A DNA stretch of 64,000 nucleotides, taken from NCBI GenBank assembly GCA_016190375.1, contig JACPQR010000168.1, positions 1 to 64,000 on the forward strand. Reading direction: 5' to 3'. This DNA is from Deltaproteobacteria bacterium (GTDB lineage Bacteria > Myxococcota_A > Polyangia > JACPQR01). Position numbers and translations under genes: made by a program. How positions within the stretch are numbered: the stretch's first letter is position 1; the number at the start of each line of letters is the position of its first letter. Positions 8,174-17,128 of this stretch are shown piece after piece. Under the pieces are notes generated by a model. It saw only the letters and a list, made by a program, of their open reading frames with translations. It did no database searches and was not told the origin of the DNA.

Positions 8174-9004
8174 CTAATACGTGTAGCGGTAGCTCCGAAC
8201 GATCGGGCGGCGCCGGAAGGGCCGGGCAGGCGCCGGCTGAATGGAATACCAGGCGCTGTTCGGACCGACGATCCAGATACCCCGTGGCGCAACCGGCTGC
8301 AGCATCGGCGCGGGAACCGGACGCACCTGGAAGATCGGGTAGGCGCGGGGGGCACGGGAAATGGCCGGCGTCATGGCCCGCTGCCCGGGGATGACCGTGA
8401 TCGGCTCATGCAGGCAAGCGTCATCCTCGTCGTTCGTCGGGTCGCTCCGGGCACCGAGGTCATCCGCGGGCAGGACCCGCACGAGATCCTCCTCGCGCGG
8501 CTCCGCCACGACCGCTTCTGACGGCTCGGACGGCAACGTCGCGACGAAGCCCTCGGCCGGTTGGATGAAGTCCTCGGTCACGACGAGCTGGCGGCCGTTC
8601 GAGACGATCCCGACTCCCAGCGTCGTGAGGTCGGGCGACAGCAGGTTCGCTCGATGCGGCGGGCTATCCATCAGCGCCCGGTGCGCGGCCTCGACCGAGA
8701 GGTTCAGCGCGATGTTCTCGGCAGCGGACTCGAAGCGGATCTCGCCCGCGGCCAGCCGGTCGGTCAGCTCTCCCGTCGTGGGCGACACGTGAGCGAAGAA
8801 GCCGCTCGTCGACATGTCCAGGCTGTGGGCGCGAGCCACGGCGGACAGGTTGGCGTCGATCCCTAGCGGCTGAAGGCCTGCCTCCGCCCGGGACGTATTG
8901 ATGAGGGCGAGGAGCTCCTGCTCTTCGGCGGTGAGGGACTCGGCCCGACTTTCCACCGAAATGGAGATTACCGCTGCCGCCAGGACACACGGGAGCACAC
9001 GCAT
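8174..9004 (-). CDS. Secreted CAP-domain (SCP/PR-1-like, YkwD-type) protein
   Basis: A 276 aa exported protein. The N-terminus (MRVLPCVLAAAVISISVESRA) looks like a Sec signal peptide cleaved after SRA. The CAP domain (about residues 25-150) shows ALINTSRAEAGLQPL, ARAHSLDM, FFAH and the HRANLLSPDLTTLGVG signature of the bacterial YkwD/CAP group. The C-terminal ~100 residues are Pro- and Arg-rich with no recognisable fold. I chose the ATG at 9004 because the signal peptide begins there; the open frame upstream runs over the repeat element at 9098-9209. Bacterial CAP proteins are extracellular or periplasmic and their function is generally unknown. Confidence 0.88.
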   Translation of the reverse strand: MRVLPCVLAAAVISISVESRAESLTAEEQELLALINTSRAEAGLQPLGIDANLSAVARAHSLDMSTSGFFAHVSPTTGELTDRLAAGEIRFESAAENIALNLSVEAAHRALMDSPPHRANLLSPDLTTLGVGIVSNGRQLVVTEDFIQPAEGFVATLPSEPSEAVVAEPREEDLVRVLPADDLGARSDPTNDEDDACLHEPITVIPGQRAMTPAISRAPRAYPIFQVRPVPAPMLQPVAPRGIWIVGPNSAWYSIQPAPARPFRRRPIVRSYRYTY

Positions 9005-9097
9005 GGGGGCTACTCCTTGCAGCCTCAGTGCCGTCCGTAACCTCCTGAAATTCTTTGCCGCACGCCCGCCGAGTGAACGCGAGTTCGCGGCAGTGTG

Positions 9098-9209
9098 AAG
9101 GGGCTCGGGTGGGCCTCGGGGCCGCCTCGGCGGCCCCGAGGCCCCGGCGTGCCATGGCATGCCGGTTCCGCGGCCGCCCACGGGCGGCCGCGGAGCCCCC
9201 AAGCCCCTT
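9098..9209. repeat. Two-hairpin dispersed palindromic element, copy 1
   Basis: Outer arms AAGGGGCT (9098-9105) and AGCCCCTT (9202-9209) enclose two GC-only hairpins: GGCCTCGGGGCCGCC (9112-9126) with GGCGGCCCCGAGGCC (9129-9143), and GGTTCCGCGGCCGCCC (9164-9179) with its near complement (9182-9197). A near-palindromic core with TGCCATGGCA lies between them. Copies at 22603-22716 and 44750-44882 have the same parts in the opposite order. It lies 4 bases past the flippase stop and 94 bases before the CAP start. Confidence 0.85.
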
Positions 9210-9212
9210 GCG

Positions 9213-10676
9213 CTACGGGGTGGGGGAGCCGGAGCCCGGCCTGAGGTCGGTCAGGCGCTGGCCGAGGACGAAACGGAGGTACGCCACGTAGACCAGAAGG
9301 CCCGCCAGGCCGACGAGCACGAGGGAGGCGATCGGTGGGATGAACCGCGCTGCTGATAGGGCCGCGGCGGCTCCACCCATGGCGGCGGCGGTCGCGACGA
9401 GCCCGCCGCCGAGTGGCGCGAGCGTGCGTAGGTACCCGGCGAGCCCGATCGGTGCCGCGCGCCGGGCCAGGCGGAACTGGAACGCGAGCATCACGGGGTA
9501 GGTCAGGAGCCATACCCACGAGACGCCGAAGATGCCGAGCTCCGGGAAACGCCACAGCACGAGGGCGAAGCCGCCGACGAGCGTCGCCCCGTTCGCGAGC
9601 TCGCTGTAGATGGCGAGCTCCGGCTTGCCGGAGGCGATGTAGAGCTGCGGGAAGAGCTGGGCGAGCCCGCGCAGGAGAGCCGCCCAGCAGAGGATCTGCA
9701 CCGCGGGAACGGCAGCCAGCCACCGCTCCGGGTTGATCGCCCGGATGAGGTGCTCCGAGCCGAAGAAGAGGAACAGGACCACCGGGCCGGCCAGAAAGAG
9801 CAGGTACCGCGACATGCGGTGGAATGCCTGGACGAGCTCGTCGATCTCCGACCCGATCCGCGAGAAGACGGGATAGGCGACCTTGTTGACGACCTGGCCG
9901 ATCGCCTCGAGCGGCGACATCGCGAGATCGAACGCGACGCGGTAGACGCCCAGCGTCTCGATGCCGAGGAACTTGCCGATCAGGAGGTAGTCGGCGTTCC
10001 GGTAGAAATGATAGAGGGCGGCGGACGAGCACGCGCGGACTCCGAATGACAGCGCGCTTCGCGTGTCGGCCACGGCGAACGCGAGGCGCGGCCGGAGCGG
10101 CGCGGCGACCATGACGCAGATGAACAGGAAGAGCCCGCGGGCCGTCCAGGCGATCACGAGAGCCCACGCTCCCAGCCCCAGGATCGCGAGGACGATCTGC
10201 GTGATCGCCGACAGACCGCTCGCCGCCGTCTGGACCGCGCCCGATGCGCCGAACTTCAGGTCGCGCGCGAGGAGCTGGACGGGCACGAGCGCGGCACCGA
10301 CGAACGGAAGCTTGCAGGCGGACACCAGGAGGAGCGGCAGCAGTCGGTCGTCGCCGTAGAAGCTGACGAAGAGCGGCGAGCCGGCCGCGAGCAGGAGCCC
10401 CAGGAAGATCCCGAACACTGACGCGAACCAGAAGAGGCTGTCGATCTGCCTGCGGCTGAGCTCGCGCGCCTGAACGATCGCCGTGCCGACGCCGAGGCCG
10501 TTGAACGACTCGATGACGACGATTGCCGTCCAGGGGATCGCCGCCAGGCCCATCTGTTCGCGCGTGACGAACGCGAGCGCGACGAGGTTCGCCCCGACGT
10601 CGAGCAAGCGCATCACGAGGCTGGCCGACCCGAACCAGATGAGGCCCCGCTTCATCTGGCTCTGGGAGTCGATCAC
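9213..10676 (-). CDS. Polysaccharide flippase / oligosaccharide exporter (Wzx-like, MATE/MOP superfamily)
   Basis: A 487 aa integral membrane protein with about 12-14 hydrophobic segments throughout. It has the layout of PST/Wzx proteins that flip undecaprenol-linked repeat units of O-antigen, capsule or exopolysaccharide. Typical short features are MKRGLIWFGSASL at the N-terminus and the mid-protein stretch YRNADYLLIGKFLG, characteristic of lipopolysaccharide biosynthesis exporters. The start is ambiguous between ATG 10676 and ATG 10655. No glycosyltransferases flank it, so its substrate is unknown; the phospho-polyol cluster at 24-38 kb is one speculative source. The OmpA/TSP3 gene ends 66 bases upstream on the same strand. 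Confidence 0.88.
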   Translation of the reverse strand: MIDSQSQMKRGLIWFGSASLVMRLLDVGANLVALAFVTREQMGLAAIPWTAIVVIESFNGLGVGTAIVQARELSRRQIDSLFWFASVFGIFLGLLLAAGSPLFVSFYGDDRLLPLLLVSACKLPFVGAALVPVQLLARDLKFGASGAVQTAASGLSAITQIVLAILGLGAWALVIAWTARGLFLFICVMVAAPLRPRLAFAVADTRSALSFGVRACSSAALYHFYRNADYLLIGKFLGIETLGVYRVAFDLAMSPLEAIGQVVNKVAYPVFSRIGSEIDELVQAFHRMSRYLLFLAGPVVLFLFFGSEHLIRAINPERWLAAVPAVQILCWAALLRGLAQLFPQLYIASGKPELAIYSELANGATLVGGFALVLWRFPELGIFGVSWVWLLTYPVMLAFQFRLARRAAPIGLAGYLRTLAPLGGGLVATAAAMGGAAAALSAARFIPPIASLVLVGLAGLLVYVAYLRFVLGQRLTDLRPGSGSPTP

Positions 10677-10742
10677 GAAGTCACGCTTCGCAGATGAGCC
10701 GGATCTGATGGCCCAAGCGGGGCCGGATCACGGAATGACGCG

Positions 10743-12101
10743 CTACCGGACGAACGCGACCTCGACTCGCTCGTTCTGCAGGCGCGCGTCCCTTCCGTTG
10801 CCCTGCGCGAGCGGGCCCTCGCCGCCGACGCCGGTTGCGTCGATGTGATCGACGGGGACCTGGCGCGAGACCAGCGCGGCCTTGACCGCCTCGGCGCGCC
10901 GCTGGCTGAGGGCGACGAGCGCGGCCGCGGCGCCTGCCGGGTGCATGTGCACGCGGAGCGTGATCCGCCCCGGGGCGTTGGGCGCCTTGAGGATCGCGGC
11001 CAGGTCGTCGAGGACGCCGCTCGACGCCGGATCGAGGTTGGGTCCGCGGAACCGGATCTGCTCGAGGAGCTGAACGCCGCCCTCCCCGGACCGGACGCGC
11101 TGCGGGCAGCCGTCGGTGGACGTGCCGGTCTGTGGCTCGTTCGGGCACGAGTCGTCGGCGTCCGCCTTGCCGTCGCCGTCGTTGTCCGTGTCGGGGCACC
11201 CGTCGTCGTCCTGCCAGCCGTCGCGGTCCTCGGGCTCGGGGCAGCGATCGGAGGCATCGGGGACCTGGTCGGCGTCGTTGTCCGGATCCGGGCAACCATC
11301 GTCGTCCTCGTGGTTGTCGCGATCCTCGACCTCACCGTTGCAGCGATCGTTCGCGTCGAGGACGCCGTCGCCGTCGTTGTCGGGGTCGGGGCAGCCGTTC
11401 TCGTCCTCGAACTGGTCGACGTCCTCGGCCTCGTTCGCGCACTCGTCGTTGGCGTCGAGGATCCGATCGCCGTCGTTGTCGGGATCGGGGCAACCGTCCT
11501 CGTCACCCGACCCGTCGACGTCCTCGGCCTCGTCCGGGCACTGGTCGCGGTCGCCGGTGATCGTGTCGCCGTCGGGGTCGGACGTGTCGTTGGCGCGCGC
11601 CGTGGCCACGCCCGGCAGCCCGAAGCTGCCGCCGATGCCGAACTGGACGAAGTGCTGGGTCTGGTCGACGGCGGCGAGGCTGTAGGACACGAAGGGTCCG
11701 ACTCCTGCGCCCGACGATCCGACGGCGAGGTCGTACCCCGCGCCGAGATCGAAGCCGAAGCCGTTCTCCTGGAGCGCGTGGTGCAGGCCGAGGTAGCCGT
11801 CCGCCCACAGGCCAGGGGCGAGCCTGGCCGTCAGACCCGCCTCGTACGCCGTGTGCGAGATGTCCTCGCTCGTCCCGGCCGGCGGGAAGAACGAGCCCGC
11901 CACGCGCACTCCAGCGGCGAGCTGCTCGACCAGCCGGTACGTGACGCGGCCGCCGAAGTGGACGGCCAGCCCGTGCTCCTGGACCTCCTCGGTGAGCCCG
12001 CTCGCGCCTCCGGCCTCGATCCGCAGCGCGATGGTGGGATCGACCGCGAGAGCGGGCAGCGGTAGGAGCGCGAACAGCGCGACGAGAGCGAAACGCGACA
12101 T
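10743..12101 (-). CDS. OmpA-family outer-membrane protein with thrombospondin type-3 calcium-binding repeats
   Basis: A 452 aa exported protein. A signal peptide (MSRFALVALFALLPLPALA) is followed by a beta-barrel-like domain (about 20-165). Then come five or more Asp-rich TSP3 repeats of the DPDNDGDxxxDxxDxC type (about 165-320), which are expected to bind Ca2+. A C-terminal OmpA/MotB domain ends in the motif SQRRAEAVKAALV...GVGGEGP, which binds peptidoglycan in the family. It likely links the outer membrane to the wall. The ferredoxin gene stop lies 10 bases upstream. The start at 12101 is set by the signal peptide; the open frame upstream is a shadow of the ferredoxin gene. Confidence 0.92.
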   Translation of the reverse strand: MSRFALVALFALLPLPALAVDPTIALRIEAGGASGLTEEVQEHGLAVHFGGRVTYRLVEQLAAGVRVAGSFFPPAGTSEDISHTAYEAGLTARLAPGLWADGYLGLHHALQENGFGFDLGAGYDLAVGSSGAGVGPFVSYSLAAVDQTQHFVQFGIGGSFGLPGVATARANDTSDPDGDTITGDRDQCPDEAEDVDGSGDEDGCPDPDNDGDRILDANDECANEAEDVDQFEDENGCPDPDNDGDGVLDANDRCNGEVEDRDNHEDDDGCPDPDNDADQVPDASDRCPEPEDRDGWQDDDGCPDTDNDGDGKADADDSCPNEPQTGTSTDGCPQRVRSGEGGVQLLEQIRFRGPNLDPASSGVLDDLAAILKAPNAPGRITLRVHMHPAGAAAALVALSQRRAEAVKAALVSRQVPVDHIDATGVGGEGPLAQGNGRDARLQNERVEVAFVR

Positions 12102-12111
12102 GGTAGTTCCC

Positions 12112-12642
12112 CTAGGTGGTGGCGGAGGGTTCCCCGGTTGGCGGCGACGGCTTGGGCGTCGCCGGCGCGGGAACCGCCGCGGTGTTCTCGGTGGCCTTGG
12201 CGGCCTTCTTCTCCTTGACGGGCTCGGCCGGCGGCGGGATCGCGCCGGCGCTGGGGGTCGGAGGCGCGTGGATGTCACGTGCCCCCATCCGATCCCGACC
12301 CCCGGACACGGTCCACACCTCGATGTCGCCGAGGACGTGGACCTGGCAGGCCAGCCGTCGCCAGCCCTTGAAGTAGCGAAAGAAGAGGTGCTTCTCCCGG
12401 AACCCTCGTGGACTGGTAGCGCCCGGCGCCTTCTCCTTCACCCAGACCTTGCAAACCCCGCAGATCCCGAGGTTCTTGCAGTTGAGCCCGAGGAGCTGCT
12501 CGCGATCGAGGTCGATGCCATTGGCGAGCGCGACCTTGCGCAGGTTCGCACCGGCCGGCACCTCGACCTCGCGGAACTCGTTGACGAAGAAGACCCTGGG
12601 CACGAGCCGTCGCAAGGATACAGAAGCAGAGGGGAAACTCAA
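12112..12642 (-). CDS. 2Fe-2S ferredoxin-like protein with Pro/Ala-rich tail
   Basis: A 176 aa protein. The N-terminal ~110 residues form a ferredoxin domain with cluster ligands NCKNLGICGVCKVW (C-x5-C-x2-C) and a fourth Cys in RLACQVHV. The tail (about 125-176) is Pro/Ala/Lys-rich and probably disordered. It is encoded 10 bases before the OmpA gene, possibly cotranscribed. The neighbouring plus-strand genes (YgfZ and an A-type carrier) are both Fe-S cluster factors, so the ferredoxin may serve that pathway; this is inference. The partner is unknown. Confidence 0.85.
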   Translation of the reverse strand: MSFPSASVSLRRLVPRVFFVNEFREVEVPAGANLRKVALANGIDLDREQLLGLNCKNLGICGVCKVWVKEKAPGATSPRGFREKHLFFRYFKGWRRLACQVHVLGDIEVWTVSGGRDRMGARDIHAPPTPSAGAIPPPAEPVKEKKAAKATENTAAVPAPATPKPSPPTGEPSATT

Positions 12643-12708
12643 GCCCGCTGTCGCCGCGCCGGGGGTGCCGTGACCCCGGGGCCATGGACGCCGCCGTTCC
12701 GGAGGTTG

Positions 12709-12776
12709 AACAGGAAGGCGGGAAGGATGGAAGGACCGGATCCAGATGTTTCTTCCTGTCTTCCCGCCTTCCTGTT
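12709..12776. repeat. Inverted-repeat element (17-bp arms), copy 1
   Basis: Perfect 17-bp inverted repeat: AACAGGAAGGCGGGAAG (12709-12725) and its complement (12760-12776), separated by 34 bases. The same arm sequences occur at 53602-53725 in the opposite arm order. It lies in the gap between the divergent ferredoxin and YgfZ genes. Confidence 0.75.
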
Positions 12777-12872
12777 GCTCCGACCCGGAACGCGTCCCTG
12801 CGACCCAGAGCGTGCAACGGCACCGGTGGCCGGGATTGCCTGCGCCGGGCCGCCGCGCTATTCCCGCATTCG

Positions 12873-13784
12873 ATGTCCAGCTCGCTCCAAGAGACGTGCG
12901 AACAGGTCCGGCAAGGGGTGGCCCTCTTCGTCCTCGATCCTCTCGGCGTCCTCTGCGTCTCGGGCGAGGACAGGCTTTCGTGGCTCAACGGGATGGTCAC
13001 GAACGACGTCGAGCGCGGGCTCGCCCCAGGCGGCAGGCTGGAGGCCGCCATCGTCGACGTCAGGGGAAAGCTCCGAGCGATGGTCGACCTGTGGCGCCGC
13101 GAGGACGACGTCCTCCTGGTCACCGAACGCGAGCGGATTGCAGTCCTCGGCGAATCGCTCGGGAAGATGATCGTCATGGAGGACGTGGTCCTCGACGACG
13201 TGAGCGGCGACTTCACCGTTCTCACGGTCCAGGGCCCCGGCGCCGCCGGAGTCGTCGACCGAGCGCGGCTGAAGGGTTGCCCGGCGGACCGGACCGGCTC
13301 GGGCGGAGTCGATCTCGTCGTTTCGACCGCCGGGCTCCCGGAGGCTCAGGAGGCGCTTGCCGCGGCCGGGGCGAGGGCGGCCTCCCTCGAGGCACTCGAG
13401 CTCCTGAGGATCGAGGCGGGCATTCCACGCTGGGGGGCCGACGTGACGGAGGAGATGTTCCCGCAGGAGGCACGCATCGAGGACCGGCGCGTCAGCTTCC
13501 AGAAGGGATGCTACGTCGGGCAGGAGGTCGTCGTGCGGCTGCAACTCCGAGGTCACGCCAATCGACTGCTCTGCCGCCTCGATCTCGGAGACGCGGAGCC
13601 GCCGACTCGCGGCGTTCCGGTCAGGAGGAATGACACGGAGGTCGGACAGGTGACGAGCTCCGCTCGAGGCCCGATCTCGGGACGCACCGTGGCGCTCGCG
13701 CTCCTCAGGCGCGAGGCCTCCGCGCCGGGAACGGTGCTCGACGTCGGCGAGGCGAGAGCGAGCGTCGTCGGGCCGCGTACTTGA
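12873..13784 (+). CDS. ygfZ: YgfZ/GcvT-fold tetrahydrofolate-binding Fe-S cluster protein
   Basis: A 303 aa YgfZ homologue. In E. coli, YgfZ supports repair or assembly of certain 4Fe-4S enzymes using folate. The signature K-x-C-x3-G-Q-E is present as KGCYVGQE (residues 211-218), with an N-terminal GcvT-like folate domain and a C-terminal beta-barrel. The start at ATG 12873 is set by homology-like length (about 300 aa); the frame is open upstream over the repeat at 12709-12776. It is followed 56 bases later by an A-type Fe-S carrier, a functional match. Confidence 0.9.
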   Translation: MSSSLQETCEQVRQGVALFVLDPLGVLCVSGEDRLSWLNGMVTNDVERGLAPGGRLEAAIVDVRGKLRAMVDLWRREDDVLLVTERERIAVLGESLGKMIVMEDVVLDDVSGDFTVLTVQGPGAAGVVDRARLKGCPADRTGSGGVDLVVSTAGLPEAQEALAAAGARAASLEALELLRIEAGIPRWGADVTEEMFPQEARIEDRRVSFQKGCYVGQEVVVRLQLRGHANRLLCRLDLGDAEPPTRGVPVRRNDTEVGQVTSSARGPISGRTVALALLRREASAPGTVLDVGEARASVVGPRT

Positions 13785-13840
13785 AAACTCGCGGTGCGCA
13801 TGTCAAATTCGGTCTGGTCGAAGAAGGAGCGACCCCGAAG

Positions 13841-14164
13841 ATGATCCAGTTGACCGAAGTAGCTGCCGCCAAGGTGCTCGAGATCTCCGAGGCGGAAGGG
13901 CTCACCGGCCAGGGGCTGCGTCTGCGTGTGGTCGGTGGAGGCTGCGCGGGCTTCTCGTACGACCTGTACTTCGAGGAGAAGCCGGCAGCGAACGACAAGG
14001 TCTTCGAGCTTCACGGCGTGAGGCTCTACGTAGATCCGTTCAGCTATCAGTACCTGGACGGCACCGAAGTCGATTACGTCGAAGGTCTGCAGGGCAGCGG
14101 GTTCAAGTTCATGAACCCGAACGTCAAGTCGACCTGCGGATGCGGCAGCTCGTTCACCGCCTGA
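13841..14164 (+). CDS. A-type iron-sulfur cluster carrier (ErpA/IscA family)
   Basis: A 107 aa A-type carrier that accepts Fe-S clusters and delivers them to apoproteins. The three conserved Cys are Cys35 (GGCAGFSY) and Cys99/Cys101 (TCGCGSSF), exactly the family pattern. The ATG at 13841 gives the canonical N-terminus (MIQLTEVAA). An AAGGAG lies 12 bases upstream. The longer open frame from 13781 overlaps the end of ygfZ and is unlikely to be used. ErpA and IscA cannot be told apart from sequence alone. Confidence 0.94.
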   Translation: MIQLTEVAAAKVLEISEAEGLTGQGLRLRVVGGGCAGFSYDLYFEEKPAANDKVFELHGVRLYVDPFSYQYLDGTEVDYVEGLQGSGFKFMNPNVKSTCGCGSSFTA

Positions 14165-14188
14165 TCGCAACGACTCGCGACGTCCACC

Positions 14189-15445
14189 TCACCTCAAACA
14201 GTACAGGATGACCGCGTCGTCTCGCGCCGCGACCTCGGAGAGGTTCGCGATGCGGAGCTCCCCGCGTCCGTGCAGGTACTCGACGTGGGCGCCTGCCTCC
14301 GTGAGGGCCAGGAGGCGCCCGTAGCCAACCTGAGCTCCGAAGAGCGCGAAGGACAGCCCGGCGACGCTGTGGGCGCCTTCTCGGCAGATCTCCCGGACCC
14401 GATCCAGGCGCTTCAGATGGAACATCGTGATCTCGTCGACGCGCGAGCGCAGATCGGTGATCGGCTCCTCATGGCCTCCGAGCGCGAGGTCTACTCCCTC
14501 GAGCTTGCGGACCTTCCCGAGCGAGCGGAAGTAGTGCTCCAGGCCCGTGAAGGGAGTGATGCTCTCGGGCATCTGGTTGGGCGTGATCCGCGAAAGGACG
14601 TGATCGGCGGTGAGGAGGACGTCGTGGACCTGAAGGCAGATCAGGCCCGGACAGTGCCCGGGGACATGGTGGACGCGGTAGCCACCGGCCACCAGATCGC
14701 CGTCCCTGAGCCGCCGGTCGGGCTCGACCGATCGGAAGAGCTGCTTCGAGAAGCCGTACATCGCGATCAGCTCCTGCCGGACGGCGTCCTCCACTCCTGC
14801 GCGACGCATGTAGACGTCGAGGTTTCGCTCCGCGATGACGATCCGCTCCTCGAACGCCGCGAGGACCCGGGCGTCCAGCTCGTGCACGAGCAGGAGGGCC
14901 CGGCTCTTCTCGCGCAGGTCCAGGGCACCGCCGAAGTGGTCGATGTGGGCGTGTGACACGATCGCGAGATCAATCTGCTCCAGCTGCACGGCCTCACCGA
15001 ACGCCTCGCGCACGATGGCGAGCCCGGCTGCGAGGTCCCTCCGGGAGGTGGGGGTGCCGCTCCCGACGTCGAACAGGCAGCGGAGCTCGCCGTCGACGAT
15101 CAGGTAGACGTTGTTCACGTGCCCTGGAAAAGTCTCGACGGGCAGCTCGTACAGGCGCGTCGACGCGCCTGCGGTCTTGAAACGAACGACGCCGCGCACG
15201 CCGTGGCGGTCGACGTAGTCCCGCGCCGAAGCGCTCCCGGGTCCCGCGTCCGTCGCCCGCTCGAGAGCCGCAAGTCGCTCGGCGAAGGCGGGCTCGATCC
15301 TCGCGTCGCCGATGGCGGAGGTCAGCGCCTCGCGGGCGCCAGGGAGCTCTGCCTGGACCTCCTCCGGGAGAGCCTCCGGTCGTAGCAGCGCTCCTTCGGC
15401 GCGACGGAGAGCCTGGAGCGCCGATCGTCTCGTTCGAGCATCCAT
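14189..15445 (-). CDS. Metallo-beta-lactamase-fold hydrolase
   Basis: A 418 aa protein. The N-terminal ~110 residues have no clear assignment. The rest is an MBL-fold hydrolase with the metal motif SHAHIDH, the further His of HVPGHCPG, the bridging Asp of TADHV and a late His in GGHEEP, so a dinuclear metal site is intact. It resembles the glyoxalase-II-like/flavoprotein-domain group; the substrate is unknown. I place the start at ATG 15445, not the GTG at 15466, because a minus-strand TTGACA at 15480-15475 would overlap the longer form and would place the transcription start at this ATG. It is divergent from the aldehyde dehydrogenase gene. Confidence 0.88.
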   Translation of the reverse strand: MDARTRRSALQALRRAEGALLRPEALPEEVQAELPGAREALTSAIGDARIEPAFAERLAALERATDAGPGSASARDYVDRHGVRGVVRFKTAGASTRLYELPVETFPGHVNNVYLIVDGELRCLFDVGSGTPTSRRDLAAGLAIVREAFGEAVQLEQIDLAIVSHAHIDHFGGALDLREKSRALLLVHELDARVLAAFEERIVIAERNLDVYMRRAGVEDAVRQELIAMYGFSKQLFRSVEPDRRLRDGDLVAGGYRVHHVPGHCPGLICLQVHDVLLTADHVLSRITPNQMPESITPFTGLEHYFRSLGKVRKLEGVDLALGGHEEPITDLRSRVDEITMFHLKRLDRVREICREGAHSVAGLSFALFGAQVGYGRLLALTEAGAHVEYLHGRGELRIANLSEVAARDDAVILYCLR

Positions 15446-15451
15446 GCCCAG

Positions 15452-15480
15452 GGGGTATTCGTCCACGGGCGCCTTGTCAA
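15452..15480 (-). promoter_or_regulatory. Candidate promoter of the metallo-hydrolase gene
   Basis: Minus strand TTGACA (15480-15475), 17-base spacer, weak -10 TACCCC (15457-15452). The expected transcription start falls on or next to ATG 15445, implying a leaderless message. The -35 hexamer overlaps that of the opposite-facing promoter. Confidence 0.4.
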
Positions 15481-15502
15481 CGAAGCGCCTCGTTGCTAGC
15501 TT
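15474..15502 (+). promoter_or_regulatory. Candidate promoter of the aldehyde dehydrogenase gene
   Basis: Plus strand TTGTCA (15474-15479), 17-base spacer, TAGCTT (15497-15502). The resulting leader of about 38 bases contains GGGAGGG ahead of ATG 15547. It shares its -35 bases with the minus-strand promoter of the metallo-hydrolase, so the two should compete. Confidence 0.35.
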
Positions 15503-15546
15503 GCCGACCTCGCTCCACGCGGGCGAACGGACCTCGGGAGGGACCC

Positions 15547-17109
15547 ATGGAGACCTTGCACAGATCGAACGCCGCTCCGGTGAAGAGCATCTCCGGCACG
15601 GGCATCAAGAGCACGAACCCGGCAAGTGGCGAGGTCCTGGGCGAGGTGCCCAACGCAGGGCCCGAGGAGGTCCGCATCGCTGTCGCCCGCGCCAGAGCCG
15701 CCCAGGAGTCCTGGGGGCTCTTGTCGGTCGCCGAGCGATCGAGGAGGTTGTTCTGGTTCCGCGATGCGATCGTCACGCGCTCGGAGGAGATCGTCGATCT
15801 CCTCACGCGCGAGACGGGCAAGCCCCGGATCGAGGCGCTGACGCACGAGATCCTGGTCGTCGCCGACCTCATCACGTTCTATGCCAAGCACGCCGCCGAC
15901 ATCCTCGCGCCGCGCCAGATCGGCCTGCACCTCATGAAGCACCGCAGGAGCTACGTCCATCACGCGCCGCTCGGTGTCGTCGGCGTCATCTCTCCCTGGA
16001 ACTTCCCGTTCTCGATCCCCTTGTCGGAGACCGTGACGGCGCTCTTCGTGGGCAACGCCGTCGTGGTCAAACCCTCCGAGGTCACGCCTCTCATCGCCCT
16101 GAAGGCCAAGGAGATCTACGACGCCGCCGGTCTTCCGCCCGACCTCTTCCAGGTCGTGACCGGGGACGGTCGGACTGGCGCTGCGCTCATCGATGCCGGC
16201 GTGGACAAGATCGTCTTCACCGGCTCGGTCGCCGGCGGACGGAAGGTGGCCGCGGCGTGCGGCGAGCGCCTCATCCCTTGCACCATGGAGCTCGGGGGCA
16301 AGGCCGCGGCCATCGTCTGCGAGGACGCGGACCTCGAGCGGACGGCGCGGGCGATCGTCTGGGGCGGCTTCGCCAACAACGGGCAGGTCTGCGTCTCGGT
16401 CGAGCGCGTCCTCGCCGTCGACGCAGTCCACGACCGGCTGGTCGATCGCGTCGTCGAGCTGACGGGCAAGCTCCGTCAGGGAGATCCCTCCTACGACGAG
16501 GTCGAGCTGGGCGCGATCACCTTCCCGCGGCAGATCGAGAACGCCGAGAGGTTGATCGCCGACGCGGTGTCGAAGGGCGCGACGGTCCGCACGGGCGGCA
16601 AGCGCGTCGCCGGCAAGGGCCTGTTCTTCGAGCCCACTGTGCTGACGGGCTGCACGACGCAGATGGATGTGATGAAGGAAGAGATCTTCGGGCCAGTGGT
16701 CCCGATCATGAAGGTGCCCGACGAGCGGGAGGCGATCCGGATCGCGAACGACTCGCGGCTTGGGCTGGCCGGCTACGTCTTCACCCGCGATCGCGACCGT
16801 GGCAAGCGTCTGGCGGAGCAGATCCGCGCCGGGAGCGTCCAGGTCAACGACGTCCTGACGTCCTACGGCGTGACCGACGCGCCGTTCGGGGGGGTCAAGG
16901 ACTCGGGATTCGGGCGCGTCCATGGGCCCGAGGGCCTCCTCGCGATGTGCGAGGTTCGGCACGTGAACCTCGACCGCTTCTCGCCGATGAAGAGGGAGCC
17001 GACCTGGTATCCGTACTCCAACAAGTCGTACCGCGTGGCGCTCAAGGCCATCCGGTTCATGTTCGGCCCCGGGGGCGTGCTCGAGCGCGTGACGTCGATC
17101 CTCGGGTGA
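15547..17109 (+). CDS. NAD(P)-dependent aldehyde dehydrogenase
   Basis: A 520 aa aldehyde dehydrogenase that oxidises aldehydes to acids. Signatures in order are ISPWNFPFSIPL (cofactor-binding Asn), ELGGKAAAIV with the general-base Glu, GQVCVSVERV with the catalytic Cys, EEIFGPVVPI, and PFGGVKDSGFGR near the C-terminus. The final ~35 residues extend beyond the usual catalytic core. ATG 15547 follows a purine-rich GGGAGGG site. A small helical-protein gene starts 19 bases after the stop. The substrate cannot be read from sequence. Confidence 0.94.
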   Translation: METLHRSNAAPVKSISGTGIKSTNPASGEVLGEVPNAGPEEVRIAVARARAAQESWGLLSVAERSRRLFWFRDAIVTRSEEIVDLLTRETGKPRIEALTHEILVVADLITFYAKHAADILAPRQIGLHLMKHRRSYVHHAPLGVVGVISPWNFPFSIPLSETVTALFVGNAVVVKPSEVTPLIALKAKEIYDAAGLPPDLFQVVTGDGRTGAALIDAGVDKIVFTGSVAGGRKVAAACGERLIPCTMELGGKAAAIVCEDADLERTARAIVWGGFANNGQVCVSVERVLAVDAVHDRLVDRVVELTGKLRQGDPSYDEVELGAITFPRQIENAERLIADAVSKGATVRTGGKRVAGKGLFFEPTVLTGCTTQMDVMKEEIFGPVVPIMKVPDEREAIRIANDSRLGLAGYVFTRDRDRGKRLAEQIRAGSVQVNDVLTSYGVTDAPFGGVKDSGFGRVHGPEGLLAMCEVRHVNLDRFSPMKREPTWYPYSNKSYRVALKAIRFMFGPGGVLERVTSILG

Positions 17110-17128
17110 GACCCTGCGAGGTGGTGCC

